Of a stretch of 64,000 nt of DNA, positions 24,368 through 37,100 are shown piece after piece. Origin of the DNA: Solibaculum_A intestinale. Its GTDB lineage: Bacteria; Bacillota; Clostridia; Oscillospirales; Acutalibacteraceae. The notes under the pieces were generated by a model that worked only from the letters and a program-made list of their open reading frames with translations, did not search any database and was not told the origin of the DNA. The position numbers and the translations under genes are program-made. Positions within the stretch are counted from its first letter, which is position 1. Every line of letters starts with the position of its first letter. Location: NCBI RefSeq assembly GCF_040096205.1, contig NZ_JBBMFD010000013.1:1-64000 (forward strand), in the 5' to 3' direction.

Positions 24368-24886
24368 ATTAGCAGCAAGGAACTGCAAATCAACGAAGAT
24401 ATCCGGGACAGAGAGGTGCGCGTCATCGACGCGGACGGAGCCCAGCTGGGTATCATGTCGACGAAAGAGGCGCTGGAGGTCTCCCTTCAGAAGAATCTGG
24501 ATCTGGTGAAGATCGCCCCGACGGCCACGCCGCCGGTCTGCCGCATTATGGACTATGGAAAGTACCGTTTTGAACAGGCAAAGCGGGAAAAGGAAGCAAG
24601 AAAGAACCAGCATGTGGTGGAGATCAAGGAAATCCGTCTTTCGCTGAATATCGACGTGCACGACTTCAATACAAAAGCCGGCCATGCCAAGCGCTTTTTG
24701 AAGGAAGGCAACAAGGTGAAGGTTTCCATCCGCTTCCGCGGAAGGGAAATGGGCCATCCCGAAATCGGGCTTAACACCATGAAGCGGTTTGCCGAAACGC
24801 TCAGCGAGGAAGCGAACGTGGAAAAGCAGCCCAAGCTGGAAGGCCGTCATATGATCATGTTCCTTGCGGCAAAGCCCCAGAAGTAG
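24368..24886 (+). CDS. infC: Translation initiation factor IF-3, AUU start
   Basis: The 172 residues begin ISSKELQINEDIRDREVRVID and show both IF-3 domains (YRFEQAKREKEARK linker, FLKEGNKVKVSIRFRGRE). The start is ATT at 24368, 9 bases after GGAGG; no ATG, GTG or TTG fits. A non-standard AUU or AUC start is the known autoregulatory device of infC, because IF-3 discriminates against it. First gene of infC-rpmI-rplT. Confidence 0.93.
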   Translation: MSSKELQINEDIRDREVRVIDADGAQLGIMSTKEALEVSLQKNLDLVKIAPTATPPVCRIMDYGKYRFEQAKREKEARKNQHVVEIKEIRLSLNIDVHDFNTKAGHAKRFLKEGNKVKVSIRFRGREMGHPEIGLNTMKRFAETLSEEANVEKQPKLEGRHMIMFLAAKPQK

Positions 24887-25009
24887 TTTTTTCCTATGCG
24901 TTGGCATAGTGGAAGGTCCGCGGGCTCCTGCCGGCGGACGAATTAGACCGCGGGAGGCTGGGACGTTTGCCGCAGGATTCCCGCGCACAAAAATAAAGGA
25001 GGAAATACC

Positions 25010-25207
25010 ATGCCGAAAATGAAAACGCACAGCGGCGCGAAAAAGCGTTTTAAGCTTTCCAAGAACGGTAAGGTCATCCGGGCGCATGCCTACAAATCCC
25101 ATATTCTCACCAAGAAGAACACCAAGCGCAAGCGCAACCTTCGCAAGACCGCCGTGGCCGATGTGACCAATGTCAAGGCCGTGAAGAGACTCATTCCCTA
25201 TAAATAA
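25010..25207 (+). CDS. rpmI: Ribosomal protein L35
   Basis: This 65-residue, very basic protein begins MPKMKTHSGAKKRF, the L35 signature. AAAGGAGG precedes the ATG. The 123-base gap after infC contains GC-rich inverted repeats (around 24930-25000), perhaps a second control point of the operon. Confidence 0.95.
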   Translation: MPKMKTHSGAKKRFKLSKNGKVIRAHAYKSHILTKKNTKRKRNLRKTAVADVTNVKAVKRLIPYK

Positions 25208-25260
25208 GAATCCCTGCGGTCCTACTGAATAACATTTACGATAATGGAGGTTGCTTATAA

Positions 25261-25620
25261 ATGGCACGTATAAAGGGCGCAATGATGACGCGCAAAAGAA
25301 GAAAAAAAGTATTAAAGCTTGCCAAGGGCTACTATGGCGCCAAATCGAAGCTGTTCCGCACCGCCAAGCAGGCGGTCATGAAGTCCGGCCAGTATGCCTA
25401 CATCGGCCGCAAGCAGAAAAAGCGTGATTTCCGCCGCCTGTGGATCACCCGTATTTCCGCCGCCTGCCGCATGAACGGAATGAACTATTCCACCTTCATG
25501 AACGGGCTCAAGAAAGCCGGCGTCACCCTCAACCGCAAGATGCTTTCCGAAATCGCCATTGCCGACCCGGCTGCGTTCACCGCGCTGACCGAGCAGGCGA
25601 AGGCTGCCAACAATCAGTAA
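25261..25620 (+). CDS. rplT: Ribosomal protein L20
   Basis: 119 residues, MARIKGAMMTRKRRKKVLKL and the conserved block of L20 with the basic N-terminal extension that contacts 23S rRNA. L20 is the autoregulator of this operon in known Firmicutes. Followed by a short terminator. Confidence 0.95.
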   Translation: MARIKGAMMTRKRRKKVLKLAKGYYGAKSKLFRTAKQAVMKSGQYAYIGRKQKKRDFRRLWITRISAACRMNGMNYSTFMNGLKKAGVTLNRKMLSEIAIADPAAFTALTEQAKAANNQ

Positions 25621-25628
25621 TACCGATG

Positions 25629-25657
25629 CGCCCGGGAGGATTCCCGGGCGTACTTTT
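25629..25657 (+). terminator. Terminator after rplT
   Basis: Stem CGCCCGGGA/TCCCGGGCG, then TACTTTT. The T-tract is weak, so some read-through into the methylase gene is possible. Confidence 0.65.
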
Positions 25658-25695
25658 ATATGACTGGCAACGTCTGAAGAGAAAGGAAGAAGAAC

Positions 25696-26490
25696 ATGCC
25701 GCTGACCATAACGAGCCGGGACAATGAGCGGCTAAAGCACGCCGTACGGCTGCTGGGGAGCGCCAAGGCGCGCCGGGAGGAAGGGCTCTTTGTCATCGAA
25801 GGGGCCCGCCTTTGTATGGACGCGCTGCAAAGCGGCGCGGACATCCGGGAGGTTTACGCCACCGAAGCGGCGGCCAAGCGGTATGAAAACGAGGTGCAGG
25901 CGCTCTTCGCCGCGGGTAAAGAATGCTTTTTTCTGTCCCCCTCGGCAGCCGCCCGGCTGGCGGATACCAAGCAGCCTCAGGGGATTTTTTGCGTATGCGC
26001 TGCGCTTGACAAACAGGCGCGGTTATATACAATAAAAAAAGAATGCAAAATTCTGGCGCTGGAGGAAATGCAGGATCCTTCCAATTTAGGAGCGGTGCTG
26101 CGAAGCGCAGAGGCCTTCGGGATGACGGGGGTGCTGCTGTCGGAGGGCTGCTGCGACCTGTATAACCCCAAGGTGCTGCGGGCGTCTATGGGGGCGGTGT
26201 TCCGTCTGCCCTTTGTACGCACGCCGGATTTCGAGGGCGCCCTCTTGGAGTTGTCGGCAAACGGGGTGCAGACCCTGGCCGCCGTGGTGGACGCAGAGGC
26301 GCAGGCCATTACGAAGCTCGACCTGAAGGGGCCTGCCGCCGTAGTCATCGGCAACGAAGGAAACGGGCTAAGACCGCAGACCGCCGCCTTATGCGACAAG
26401 CGGGTGACCATTCCCATGAAGGGACGAGCGGAATCCCTCAACGCGTCGGTGGCGAGCGCCATCCTCATGTGGGAAATGACCAAAGAATAA
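25696..26490 (+). CDS. TrmH/SpoU family RNA 2'-O-methyltransferase
   Basis: The 264-residue protein has an N-terminal substrate-binding part (LFVIEGARLCMDAL) and a SPOUT knot domain with the three motifs NLGAVLR (130-136), GNEGNGL (219-225) and ESLNASVA (246-253). It methylates ribose in tRNA or rRNA; the target cannot be told from sequence. AAAGGAAG lies before ATG 25696. It follows rplT as in many Firmicutes. Confidence 0.9.
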   Translation: MPLTITSRDNERLKHAVRLLGSAKARREEGLFVIEGARLCMDALQSGADIREVYATEAAAKRYENEVQALFAAGKECFFLSPSAAARLADTKQPQGIFCVCAALDKQARLYTIKKECKILALEEMQDPSNLGAVLRSAEAFGMTGVLLSEGCCDLYNPKVLRASMGAVFRLPFVRTPDFEGALLELSANGVQTLAAVVDAEAQAITKLDLKGPAAVVIGNEGNGLRPQTAALCDKRVTIPMKGRAESLNASVASAILMWEMTKE

Positions 26491-26527
26491 GGAATAACAA
26501 ATAAAAAGAAGGCGTGGTGTTGACAGA

Positions 26528-27748
26528 ATGCACAGCATGTATTATTGGCTCTGGCTGCAAAGGGCGCTGGGTGTGGGCAGCCGCAAGGTTCGCGCCGTGC
26601 ATTCTGCTTACAGTTCGCTCGAAGAGTTTTACCAGGGAGGAAGCACACTCTGGAAAGAAACCGGGTTCTTTACGCCCAAGGAGCTTAGGTGCCTTGGGGA
26701 AATCACGCCTCAATCGGTGACGCCGATCATTAAGGACTGTATCCGGCTCCACTATCACATCCTAACCCCGGATCATCCCAAATACCCCAAGCGTCTGCTT
26801 ACCCTGCCGGACTATCCGGCGGCCCTGTATGTGTGGGGCGACCTGTGCGAGGTGGACGATGAGGTTTTGATTGCGGTCGTGGGAACCAGGGGCTGCACGC
26901 CCTACGGCCAGCAGGTGGCCATGCAAATTTCCGCCACCATGGCGAAGGCCGGAGTGGTGATTGTCAGCGGCGGTGCTTACGGGGTAGACACCATTGCTCA
27001 CAAGGGCGCCCTGAAAGCGGGCGGGAGAACCATTGCGGTGCTGGCCGGCGGCATCAACGCGGGTCAGCTGGTGGGCAATGAGGAGTTGCGCCGTCAGATT
27101 GTGGAGCAGCAGGGCGCGGTCCTGTCCGAGTACCCGCCGGGCGCGCCCATCGGCCGCAACGCCTTTCCCATTCGAAACCGGCTTATGTCCGGCCTGTCTT
27201 TGGGCACCTTGGTGGTGGAGGCGGGCGAGCGAAGCGGCGCGCTCATCACCGCCAACTGGGCAAATGAACAGGGCCGGGACGTATTTGCGATTCCCGGCAG
27301 CGTCATGAGTCCCACGTCGCTGGGCTGTAACCGGCTGATTGCCCAAGGGGCCAAGCCGGTGGCCTGTGCCTATGACATCTTAGAAGAATATATCGACCGG
27401 TATCCGCATAGGATAAGCCTGAAAATCGCCGGGGTCAAGGAATCGGCCAGCCCGGTTACGCCGCCGGCTCCGGGAAAACCCCAAAAGCAGAAGTCTGCCG
27501 CTAAGCCCCATTCCGCGCCCGTGGAAAAACCGCAGGCGCTGCGTAAGGACGAAGCTATGCCCACCCTGTCCGATGGGGCGAAGGCGCTCTATAAGGTTCT
27601 TCCCTGCGAGCCTGCCCATATCAATGACCTGGCCGCCGCGGCAAAGGTCGAAGTGCGTGGGGCGCTTGCAGCCATAACCGAGCTTGAAATCGCGGGCTTG
27701 GCCCAATCGCTGCCGGGGCGGCGCTTTTGCCGCAAACCCAACCGATAA
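26528..27748 (+). CDS. dprA: DNA processing protein DprA
   Basis: The 406 residues carry an N-terminal SAM-like part, the Rossmann-like DprA core (VGTRGCTPYGQQ, SGGAYGVDTIAHKGAL, EYPPGAPIGRNAFPIRNRLMSGLS) and a C-terminal winged helix after a Pro/Lys/Ala-rich linker (about 310-340). DprA loads RecA on incoming single-stranded DNA during transformation and is also widespread in non-competent bacteria. It stands before topA, a common arrangement. Confidence 0.93.
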   Translation: MHSMYYWLWLQRALGVGSRKVRAVHSAYSSLEEFYQGGSTLWKETGFFTPKELRCLGEITPQSVTPIIKDCIRLHYHILTPDHPKYPKRLLTLPDYPAALYVWGDLCEVDDEVLIAVVGTRGCTPYGQQVAMQISATMAKAGVVIVSGGAYGVDTIAHKGALKAGGRTIAVLAGGINAGQLVGNEELRRQIVEQQGAVLSEYPPGAPIGRNAFPIRNRLMSGLSLGTLVVEAGERSGALITANWANEQGRDVFAIPGSVMSPTSLGCNRLIAQGAKPVACAYDILEEYIDRYPHRISLKIAGVKESASPVTPPAPGKPQKQKSAAKPHSAPVEKPQALRKDEAMPTLSDGAKALYKVLPCEPAHINDLAAAAKVEVRGALAAITELEIAGLAQSLPGRRFCRKPNR

Positions 27749-27792
27749 CTCCTGATTCAAACAGGAGAATGATACACAAGGATGGTAATTTC

Positions 27793-29894
<2,102 letters not shown>

Positions 29895-29898
<4 letters not shown>

Positions 29899-31244
29899 AC
29901 AGGGTTACGGTAATCGGCGCTGGCCTCGCCGGGTGTGAGGCAGCGCGGCAGCTGACAAAAGCGGGAATTCCCGTCACCCTGCTCGAACAAAAGCCAATCC
30001 AGTTTTCCCCGGCCCATCGGTCGGCTAATTTTGGAGAGTTGGTTTGCTCCAATTCCCTCAAAGCCATGCGCTTAGAAAGCGCAGGCGGGCTGTTAAAAGC
30101 AGAGATGGAGCGGCTGGGTTCGATTTGTTTGGAGGCGGCGAAAGCCTGTCGGGTGCCCGCCGGCGGCGCGCTGGCGGTGGACCGGGATCGGTTTTCCGGC
30201 CTTCTTACGAAGGCCATGGAAGAAGATCCTCTTATTACCGTGGAGCGCCGCCCAGTATCCGCGCTGCCAGAGGACGGGGTCACCATTGTGGCCACCGGGC
30301 CGCTGACGGCGGGGGCGTTTGCCAAAGCGGTGGAGCAAAAGGTGGGGGAAGGGTATTTGAGCTTTTATGATGCGGCCGCCCCCATTGTTACGGCCGAGTC
30401 GGTGGACATGGGCAGCGCCTTCGCCGCCTCCCGGTACGACCGGGGGGAGGACGATTACATCAACTGCCCCATGAACAAGGAAGAGTACGAGGCTTTTTAT
30501 GAGGCGCTCATCCACGCCGAAAGCGCCACCCTTCACGCCTTTGACAAGCCCAACGTCTACGAGGGCTGCATGCCCATCGAGATTATGGCCAAGCGCGGGC
30601 CGGACACCATTCGCTACGGCCCCTTAAAGCCGGTGGGGTTGCGCGACCCGCGCACCGGGCACCGGCCTTGGGCGGTGGTGCAGCTTCGCAGAGAGAACGC
30701 CGAGGGGACCCTTTATAATCTGGTAGGATTTCAGACGAATTTGAAATTCCCCGAGCAGAAGCGGGTGTTCTCCATGATTCCAGCTCTTCGAAATGCGGAG
30801 TTTGCCCGGTACGGGGTGATGCACCGCAACAGCTTCTTAGACTCCCCTAAGCTCTTAAACCCCGACCAAAGCCTGAAAACCGACCAAAACTTTTTCTTCG
30901 CCGGGCAGATTACCGGGGTGGAAGGGTACATGGAATCGGCCATGTCGGGCATCTGGGCGGGGATTCATGCCGCAAGGCGGGTGCTGGGGAAAGAACCGGT
31001 GCTGCCGGGACCCGACACCATGTCGGGGGCGCTTTTGCATTTTATCACGGCTGGGAGCACGGCGAAATTCGAGCCTATGGGGGCGAATTTCGGCATTCTC
31101 CCCTCTCTGCCCGAGCACATCCGGGACAAAAAGCTGCGGTATGGAGCGCTTGCCAAGCGAGCGCTTTCCAGCTTGGAAGAAACGGTGCAAAAGCTTGAGA
31201 AGGAAGCATCTTTCCCAAAGGAACAAGACGGAAAGGAAGCGTAG
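29895..31244 (+). CDS. trmFO: Methylene-THF-tRNA (uracil-5-) methyltransferase
   Basis: A 449-residue flavoprotein that makes m5U54 in tRNA with methylene-tetrahydrofolate. GAGLAGCEAA binds FAD near the N-terminus; CSNSLKAM and the later GQITGVEGYMESAMSG are family marks. It follows topA as in Bacillus and overlaps it by four bases; plsX starts 4 bases later. Confidence 0.95.
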
Positions 31245-31248
31245 CGTT

Positions 31249-32241
31249 ATGAAAATCATTGTGGACGCTTTTGGCGGCGACAACGCGCCGCTGGAAATAC
31301 TGAAGGGAAGCGCTGCGGCGGTGGCCGCTTACGGGTGTGACATTTTGTTGTGCGGCGACGAAAGCGTTATCCGCAAGGTGGCGGCAGACAATCAGATTTC
31401 CCTTGCAGGCATGGAAATCGTCCATGCGCCGGACGTGATTTCCATGGAGGACGAGCCGGGAGAAGTGGTCAAGACCAAGAAAAACTGCTCCATGGCCGAG
31501 GGGCTGCGCAGGCTCGCCGCCGGAGAAGGGGACGCGTTTGTGTCCGCCGGGTCCACCGGCGCCCTGCTCATCGGCTCGACTCTGCTTGTCAAGCGCATCA
31601 AGGGTATCAAGCGGTGCGCCCTGGCCCCGATTTTACCCAGCGACAGTGGGTTTTACATGCTCATCGACGGGGGCGCCAACGTGGAATGCCGTCCGGAGAT
31701 GCTCGAGCAGTTCGGCATTATGGGCAGCGCCTATATGGAAAAGGTCATGGGAATAAAGGCGCCCAAGGTCGGCCTTGCCAACGTGGGTACCGAGCCCACC
31801 AAGGGCGGAGAACTCCAGCACGAGGCGTTTTCTCTGCTTTCCAAGGCGCCGGTCAACTTTATCGGCAACGTGGAGGCCAGGGATTTCCCGGCGGGCGTGT
31901 GCGACGTGCTGGTAGCGGACGGGTTTACCGGAAACGTGATCTTAAAGCTGACCGAAGGGGTGGCGGGCACCCTGTTCGGGAATATTAAGGGCATTTTAAA
32001 GGCAAACTTAAAGGGAAAGCTGGCCGCGGCCATGATTATGCCGGGGCTCAAAGCCTTCAAAAAGCGGATGGACACCGACGAATACGGCGGCGCGCCCCTG
32101 CTTGGCACTTCTAAGCCGGTTTTCAAGGCTCACGGCAGCTCCAACGCTTACGCCTTCCAGAACGCCATCCGCCTGGCCTGTGACTTTGCCAAGGGAAACG
32201 TCATCGGTACCATTGAGGAAAGCCTGCAGGGGAGCAAATAA
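31249..32241 (+). CDS. plsX: Phosphate acyltransferase PlsX
   Basis: The 330-residue protein makes acyl-phosphate from acyl-ACP for phospholipid synthesis. It begins KIIVDAFGGDNAP and contains SAGSTGALL and GLANVGTEPTKG. ATG 31249 with AAGGAAG upstream starts within a longer open frame that is a shadow of trmFO. Usually acpP follows plsX; here a promoter and rnc follow instead. Confidence 0.94.
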   Translation: MKIIVDAFGGDNAPLEILKGSAAAVAAYGCDILLCGDESVIRKVAADNQISLAGMEIVHAPDVISMEDEPGEVVKTKKNCSMAEGLRRLAAGEGDAFVSAGSTGALLIGSTLLVKRIKGIKRCALAPILPSDSGFYMLIDGGANVECRPEMLEQFGIMGSAYMEKVMGIKAPKVGLANVGTEPTKGGELQHEAFSLLSKAPVNFIGNVEARDFPAGVCDVLVADGFTGNVILKLTEGVAGTLFGNIKGILKANLKGKLAAAMIMPGLKAFKKRMDTDEYGGAPLLGTSKPVFKAHGSSNAYAFQNAIRLACDFAKGNVIGTIEESLQGSK

Positions 32242-32274
32242 TCCCCGCATTCTGTTCGGATTCGGGGCGGTCTA

Positions 32275-32304
32275 TTGACAAAGCCGGCCCGGGACTTTTA
32301 TCAT
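32275..32304 (+). promoter_or_regulatory. rnc operon promoter
   Basis: TTGACA (32275-32280), 18 bases, TATCAT (32299-32304), between plsX and rnc. Confidence 0.65.
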
Positions 32305-32333
32305 AAAAGGAAGCATAGAATTTCGTTTCATTT

Positions 32334-32375
32334 TTGCCGGTATTCCCGGAGAATGGGGGTACCGGCAATCGGTAT
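32334..32375 (+). other. Leader hairpin before rnc
   Basis: TTGCCGGTA pairs with TACCGGCAA, extended by CCC/GGG, with TATTTTT close behind. It may be an attenuator or a site for RNase III autoregulation, as known in E. coli for rnc. Confidence 0.5.
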
Positions 32376-32438
32376 TTTTCCCTTTGGCCGCTTAAAAGCA
32401 GCTCAGGGGAAAAACAAGAGGAAAAGGAGGCGTGTCAC

Positions 32439-33116
32439 ATGAAGGAACTGCAAAAGAAAATCGGGTATACCTTCCAAAACGAAGGCCTGCTGAAAACGGC
32501 GCTGACCCATTCGTCCTATGCTAACGAAGGAAAAAAAGGCGGGGTGAGCAATGAACGGCTGGAATTTTTGGGAGACTCGGTACTGAGCATCGTAGTGTCC
32601 GACTATCTTTACCGCAGTTACGAAACCCAGCCAGAGGGAGAACTGACTCGGATGCGGGCGGCCTTGGTGTGTGAAAAGTCCCTTTGCCGCTTTGCAAGGG
32701 AAATTGATTTGGGCAAGTACCTGCTTTTGGGCAAGGGCGAGCAGCACACCGGCGGACGGGAACGGCCTTCGGTGCTGGCGGATGCGTTTGAGGCGGTCAT
32801 TGCCGCCATCTATCTGGACGGAGGCATGGAACCCGCCAGGCGGCACATCCTGCGCTTTGTTAAAGAGGAAAGCACCGTCAACGCGAAGCCGTTCCGGGAC
32901 TACAAGACCACCCTTCAGGAGATTGTTCAGCAAAATCCAGGCGAAAGCCTGAGCTATGTCCTGACGGGTGAGAGCGGGCCGGACCACGACAAGCGCTTCA
33001 CGGTAGAGGTGTTTTTAAATTCCAACTGCATCGGCAAAGGAAGCGGGCACAGCAAAAAGGAAGCGGAGCAACAGGCGGCAAGGGAAGCGCTGCACTTGAT
33101 GGGCTGCGACAAGTGA
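32439..33116 (+). CDS. rnc: Ribonuclease III
   Basis: A 225-residue double-strand RNA endonuclease. The catalytic signature NERLEFLGDSVL is at 38-49, and a C-terminal dsRNA-binding domain (about 155-222) ends GSGHSKKEAEQQAAREAL. AAGGAGG precedes ATG 32439. Its stop overlaps the GTG start of the radical SAM gene; smc follows, the conserved rnc-smc-ftsY order. Confidence 0.95.
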   Translation: MKELQKKIGYTFQNEGLLKTALTHSSYANEGKKGGVSNERLEFLGDSVLSIVVSDYLYRSYETQPEGELTRMRAALVCEKSLCRFAREIDLGKYLLLGKGEQHTGGRERPSVLADAFEAVIAAIYLDGGMEPARRHILRFVKEESTVNAKPFRDYKTTLQEIVQQNPGESLSYVLTGESGPDHDKRFTVEVFLNSNCIGKGSGHSKKEAEQQAAREALHLMGCDK

Positions 33117-34111
33117 AGCACGCAAACGTGGCTATTTTTGTTCCCCACGCGGGCTGCCCGTATGCCTGCAGCTTCTGCGACCAGAGGTGTATTTCCGGGC
33201 AGGCGCAAATTCCCACGCCCGAAACGGTGCGCAAGACAGCCGAACAGGCGTTAAAGGCTCTGGGCGACCGCACAAAAGACAGCGAGCTTGCCTTTTTCGG
33301 CGGCAGCTTTACCGCGATCGACCGCGGCCTCATGTGCGGGCTGCTGGAGGCGGCGCGGGACTATGTGGGCGAGGGGAAGCTTTCCGGCATCCGGGTTTCC
33401 ACCCGGCCCGACGCGGTGGACGAAGAGGTGCTCGGCCTTTTAAAGGCTTACGGCGTTACCGCGGTAGAGCTGGGCGCCCAGAGCATGGATGATGCGGTGC
33501 TCGAAAAAAACGGGCGGGGCCATACCGTCCGGGACGTAAGGGAAGCGGCCGCGCGCATTCAGAAGACGGGGCTTTCTCTAGGCCTTCAGATGATGACTGG
33601 GCTTTATGGCGACACCGACGAGGGTGCCCGGCGTACCGCCCATGAGCTGGCGGCATTGAAGCCGGACACGGTGCGTATTTACCCCACGGTGGTTATGGAG
33701 GGGACCCCTCTTGCCGGCTGGTACTTAGAAGGCCGGTATACGCCGCCGGGGCTATGGGAGACGGTGGCCCTCTGCGCCAGACTTCTGGACTTCTTTGAGA
33801 AGCGGCACATCCGGGTCATCCGGGTGGGGCTGCACGCCGAGGTATCTTTACAGGAGCACCGGCTTGCGGGGCCTTGGCATCCGGCTTTCGGTGAGCTTTG
33901 CGAGAACGAACGGTTCTTTTGCCGGGCAGAGAGACTACTGAGCGGCAGGGAGCCGGGGCGCTATTGCATCCATACCAATCCAAGGGACCAATCGAAAATG
34001 ACGGGGCAGAAGAAACGCAATCTGGCCCGGTTACAAGAGCTTGGCTTCTCCTGCAAGGTGGTCCCCGAAGAAGGGATGAAGGCGGGAGAGCTTCGAATCA
34101 CTCGTACATAG
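33113..34111 (+). CDS. Elp3-like radical SAM protein without acetyltransferase domain
   Basis: A 332-residue protein with the iron-sulfur cluster motif C15-x3-C19-x2-C22 in HAGCPYACSFCDQ and a radical SAM barrel (FFGGSFTAI, STRPDAV, ELGAQSMDD). It resembles the radical SAM half of Elp3 but ends without the GNAT domain. The gene is often found between rnc and smc in Clostridia; its substrate, perhaps tRNA, is unknown. It starts with GTG 33113 overlapping the rnc stop. Confidence 0.85.
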   Translation: MKHANVAIFVPHAGCPYACSFCDQRCISGQAQIPTPETVRKTAEQALKALGDRTKDSELAFFGGSFTAIDRGLMCGLLEAARDYVGEGKLSGIRVSTRPDAVDEEVLGLLKAYGVTAVELGAQSMDDAVLEKNGRGHTVRDVREAAARIQKTGLSLGLQMMTGLYGDTDEGARRTAHELAALKPDTVRIYPTVVMEGTPLAGWYLEGRYTPPGLWETVALCARLLDFFEKRHIRVIRVGLHAEVSLQEHRLAGPWHPAFGELCENERFFCRAERLLSGREPGRYCIHTNPRDQSKMTGQKKRNLARLQELGFSCKVVPEEGMKAGELRITRT

Positions 34112-34126
34112 AAAGGCGGAACTTTG

Positions 34127-37100
34127 GTGCTGTTAAAATCCCTTGAACTGCAGGGCTTTAAATCCTTCGCGGACAAGACCACTCTGACCTTCGGCCAGGG
34201 CGTCACGGCGGTGGTAGGCCCCAATGGCTCCGGCAAAAGCAACATCAGCGACGCGGTACGCTGGGTGCTGGGCGAGCAGTCCTCCCGCCAGCTGCGTGGC
34301 GCGCGCATGGAGGACGTGGTCTTTGTGGGTACTTCCACCCGCAAGGCCAAGGGCTTTGCCCAAGTGTCCCTGACTATCGACAACACTGACCGGAGCCTTA
34401 ATTTCGACAGCGACGACGTGCGGGTTACCCGGCGGTATTACCGGTCGGGCGAGTCGGACTATCTGCTAAACGGCGCGGCAGTAAGGCTCAAGGACGTGCA
34501 CGAGCTCTTTATGGATACCGGTCTCGGCCGGGACGGGTATTCCATCATCGGCCAGGGCAAAATTGCCGACATTGTGGGCTCCAAGTCGGACGAACGCCGG
34601 GAAATCTTCGAGGAAGCGGCGGGCATCTCCAAATACCGCTACCGAAAAATCGAGGCGGAGCGCCGCCTTTCTGCGGCAGAGGAAAATCTCGTCCGGCTGC
34701 TAGATATTTTAAAGGAGCTGGAAGGCCGGGTGGAGCCGCTCAAAGAGCAGGCGGCCAAGGCGGAAAAGTTTCTAACGTTATCCGGCGAGAAAAAAGAGCT
34801 GGAAATCGGCATCTGGGTCAAGAGCCTCAGCAGAGCCAAGGAAATCCTCTTGGAGCAGGAGCATAAGCTCTTGTCCGCCCGCAGCCAGCACGAGGGCGTG
34901 GAAGAAACGCTTTCCGGCATTGAGCGGGAAATTGAAGAGGTGCAGATCGAGTCGGGCCGGCTGGCGGCCGCCATCGACGAGGTGCGCCGGTCGGTTTCCT
35001 CGCTGGAAGAGCAGGCGGTGCGCACCGAAGGGGAAGGAAACGTCCTCAAGAACACGGTGGAGCACAACCTGGCTTCCATCCAGCGCATCGAAGGGGAAAT
35101 TGCGGCCAGCAGCCAGTCAGGGGAAGAACTGCGCGGGCAGATGGCCGAATATGAGGAAAAAATGAAGAAGGGCGGGCAAACGGCGGCGGAAAAGACCGCC
35201 CGGCTCAACGAGTGCACCGCCCGGATGCAGGAGCTGCTGGAACAAAACCTGGGTCATTCCGAGCAGATGGACCGTTTGAGCAAGGACCTTTCCGTGCTTA
35301 CTCAGAAGGACGCGGACGTGCGCATCACGTCCATCACCGCCCAGTCGGAGCTGGAAAGCATTGAAGGGCGGCAAAGAACGCTCGACGAGTCCCAGCAGGC
35401 GGCGACACTCACCAAGGACGCGCTGCTGCGGGAGCTTGTGGAAATCCAGGACGGGCTCAAAGAGCTGGGCGGGCACATGGAAAGCCTGCAAAATGCCGCC
35501 AAGGGCTATCAAATCCGCCTGGAAAGCCGCCAAAAGCGGCTGGACGGGCAGAGACAGCTGGCGGACAAGCTTTCCCTGGACGCAAATGAAATGCACCGGC
35601 GGGCAAGACTGCTTGAGGATCTGGAACGAAATTTAGAGGGCTTTGCGTATTCGGTCAAAAATGTAATGAAACAGGCGTCTCACGGGACGCTGCGGGGCAT
35701 ACTAGGTCCGGTGTCCCGGCTCATCACCGTGCCGGGAGAATACGCCCAGGCCATCGAGACGGCGCTGGGCGGCGCCATGCAGAACATTGTCACCGAAGAC
35801 GAGAACGCCGCGAAAACGGCCATCGCTTATTTAAAGCGGGGCGACGGCGGCCGCGCCACCTTCCTGCCGGTCACCTCCGTCAAGGGAACCCGGCTTTATG
35901 AGAAAGGGCTTGACGACTGCTACGGGTTTGTGGGAATCGCCGCGGGACTTGTGGAATATAACCCGAAATACGAGGGCATCGTCACTTCTTTGCTTGGACG
36001 GGTGGCGGTGGCGGAGGATTTGGACTGCGCCATTGCCATCGCCAAGCGGTATTCCTATAAATTCCGTGTGGTAACCTTGGACGGGCAGGTGGTCAACGCC
36101 GGCGGTTCCCTGACCGGCGGCTCTCACACGAAGAATGCCGGGCTTTTGGGCCGGCGAACCGAAATTGAAAAAATCAAGGGGCAGGCGAAGGCGTTGGAAG
36201 GGCAGGCTGTTGCTGCCAGGCAGAAGCAGCAGGCCTTTGCCGAAGAGCTGGCCGCGTCCCAGGCGGAGCTTTCCGGCGTCAAAGGAGAAATCGTCACCGC
36301 CCAGGAGGATCGCATCCGCTTTGAGGCGGAGCAAAAGCGGGTGGAGAGCCAGCTTTTGACCGCGGAGCAGAACCTGCGGTCCATCGAAGTGCAGCGCACT
36401 CTTTTGGCCGATAAAAAGGCGGAGCTGACGGCGGCTTTGGAAAACGTGGGCAAGGATGCTGCGGACATCGCCGCACAGAAGGAGAAAGTTCAAGAGGAGC
36501 TGGCGGCGCTTACCGGCGGACGGGAGGATTTGGACCGCCGCCGCGAGCAGCTTTCCGCAAAGAGCGAAACGCTGCGGCTGGAACTTCTGGCGGTGGAGAA
36601 GGACGTGGAAGCGGCTAGAGAGTCCATCCGGCAGTTAGAAGAGCGAAAAAGCGGGCAAGCAAGACACAAGGAGGAACTAGAGCTTCAAAAAGCGGAGTTT
36701 CTTCAGAAGAACGAGCAGCTGACCCAGGACATCACCCAGCGGCTGCAATCCGCCCGGGCTCTGCGCGAGCAGGCGGCCAGGGCGGAAAACGACATCCGCG
36801 AGAAAACCGAACAGCGGGAAGGCTGCAGCCGGCGTTTTCAGGAGCTGCGCGGGCAGGAAAAAGAACGGTCGGACGAGCGCGAGCGCCTGGGCCGGGAGCT
36901 TGCCCGGATGGAAGAGCGCAAGGCGGCCAGCCAGAAGGACTACGACGAGCTCATCAAAAAGCTGTGGGACGAGTACGAGCTGACCCGGCGGGAGGCGGAG
37001 GAAGCCGCCGCGCCGGTAGAGGACCTGCCCAAGGCCCAGCGGCGGCTGGGCGAAATCAAAAACGCCATCCGGTCGCTGGGTTCGGTAAACGTCAGCGCCA

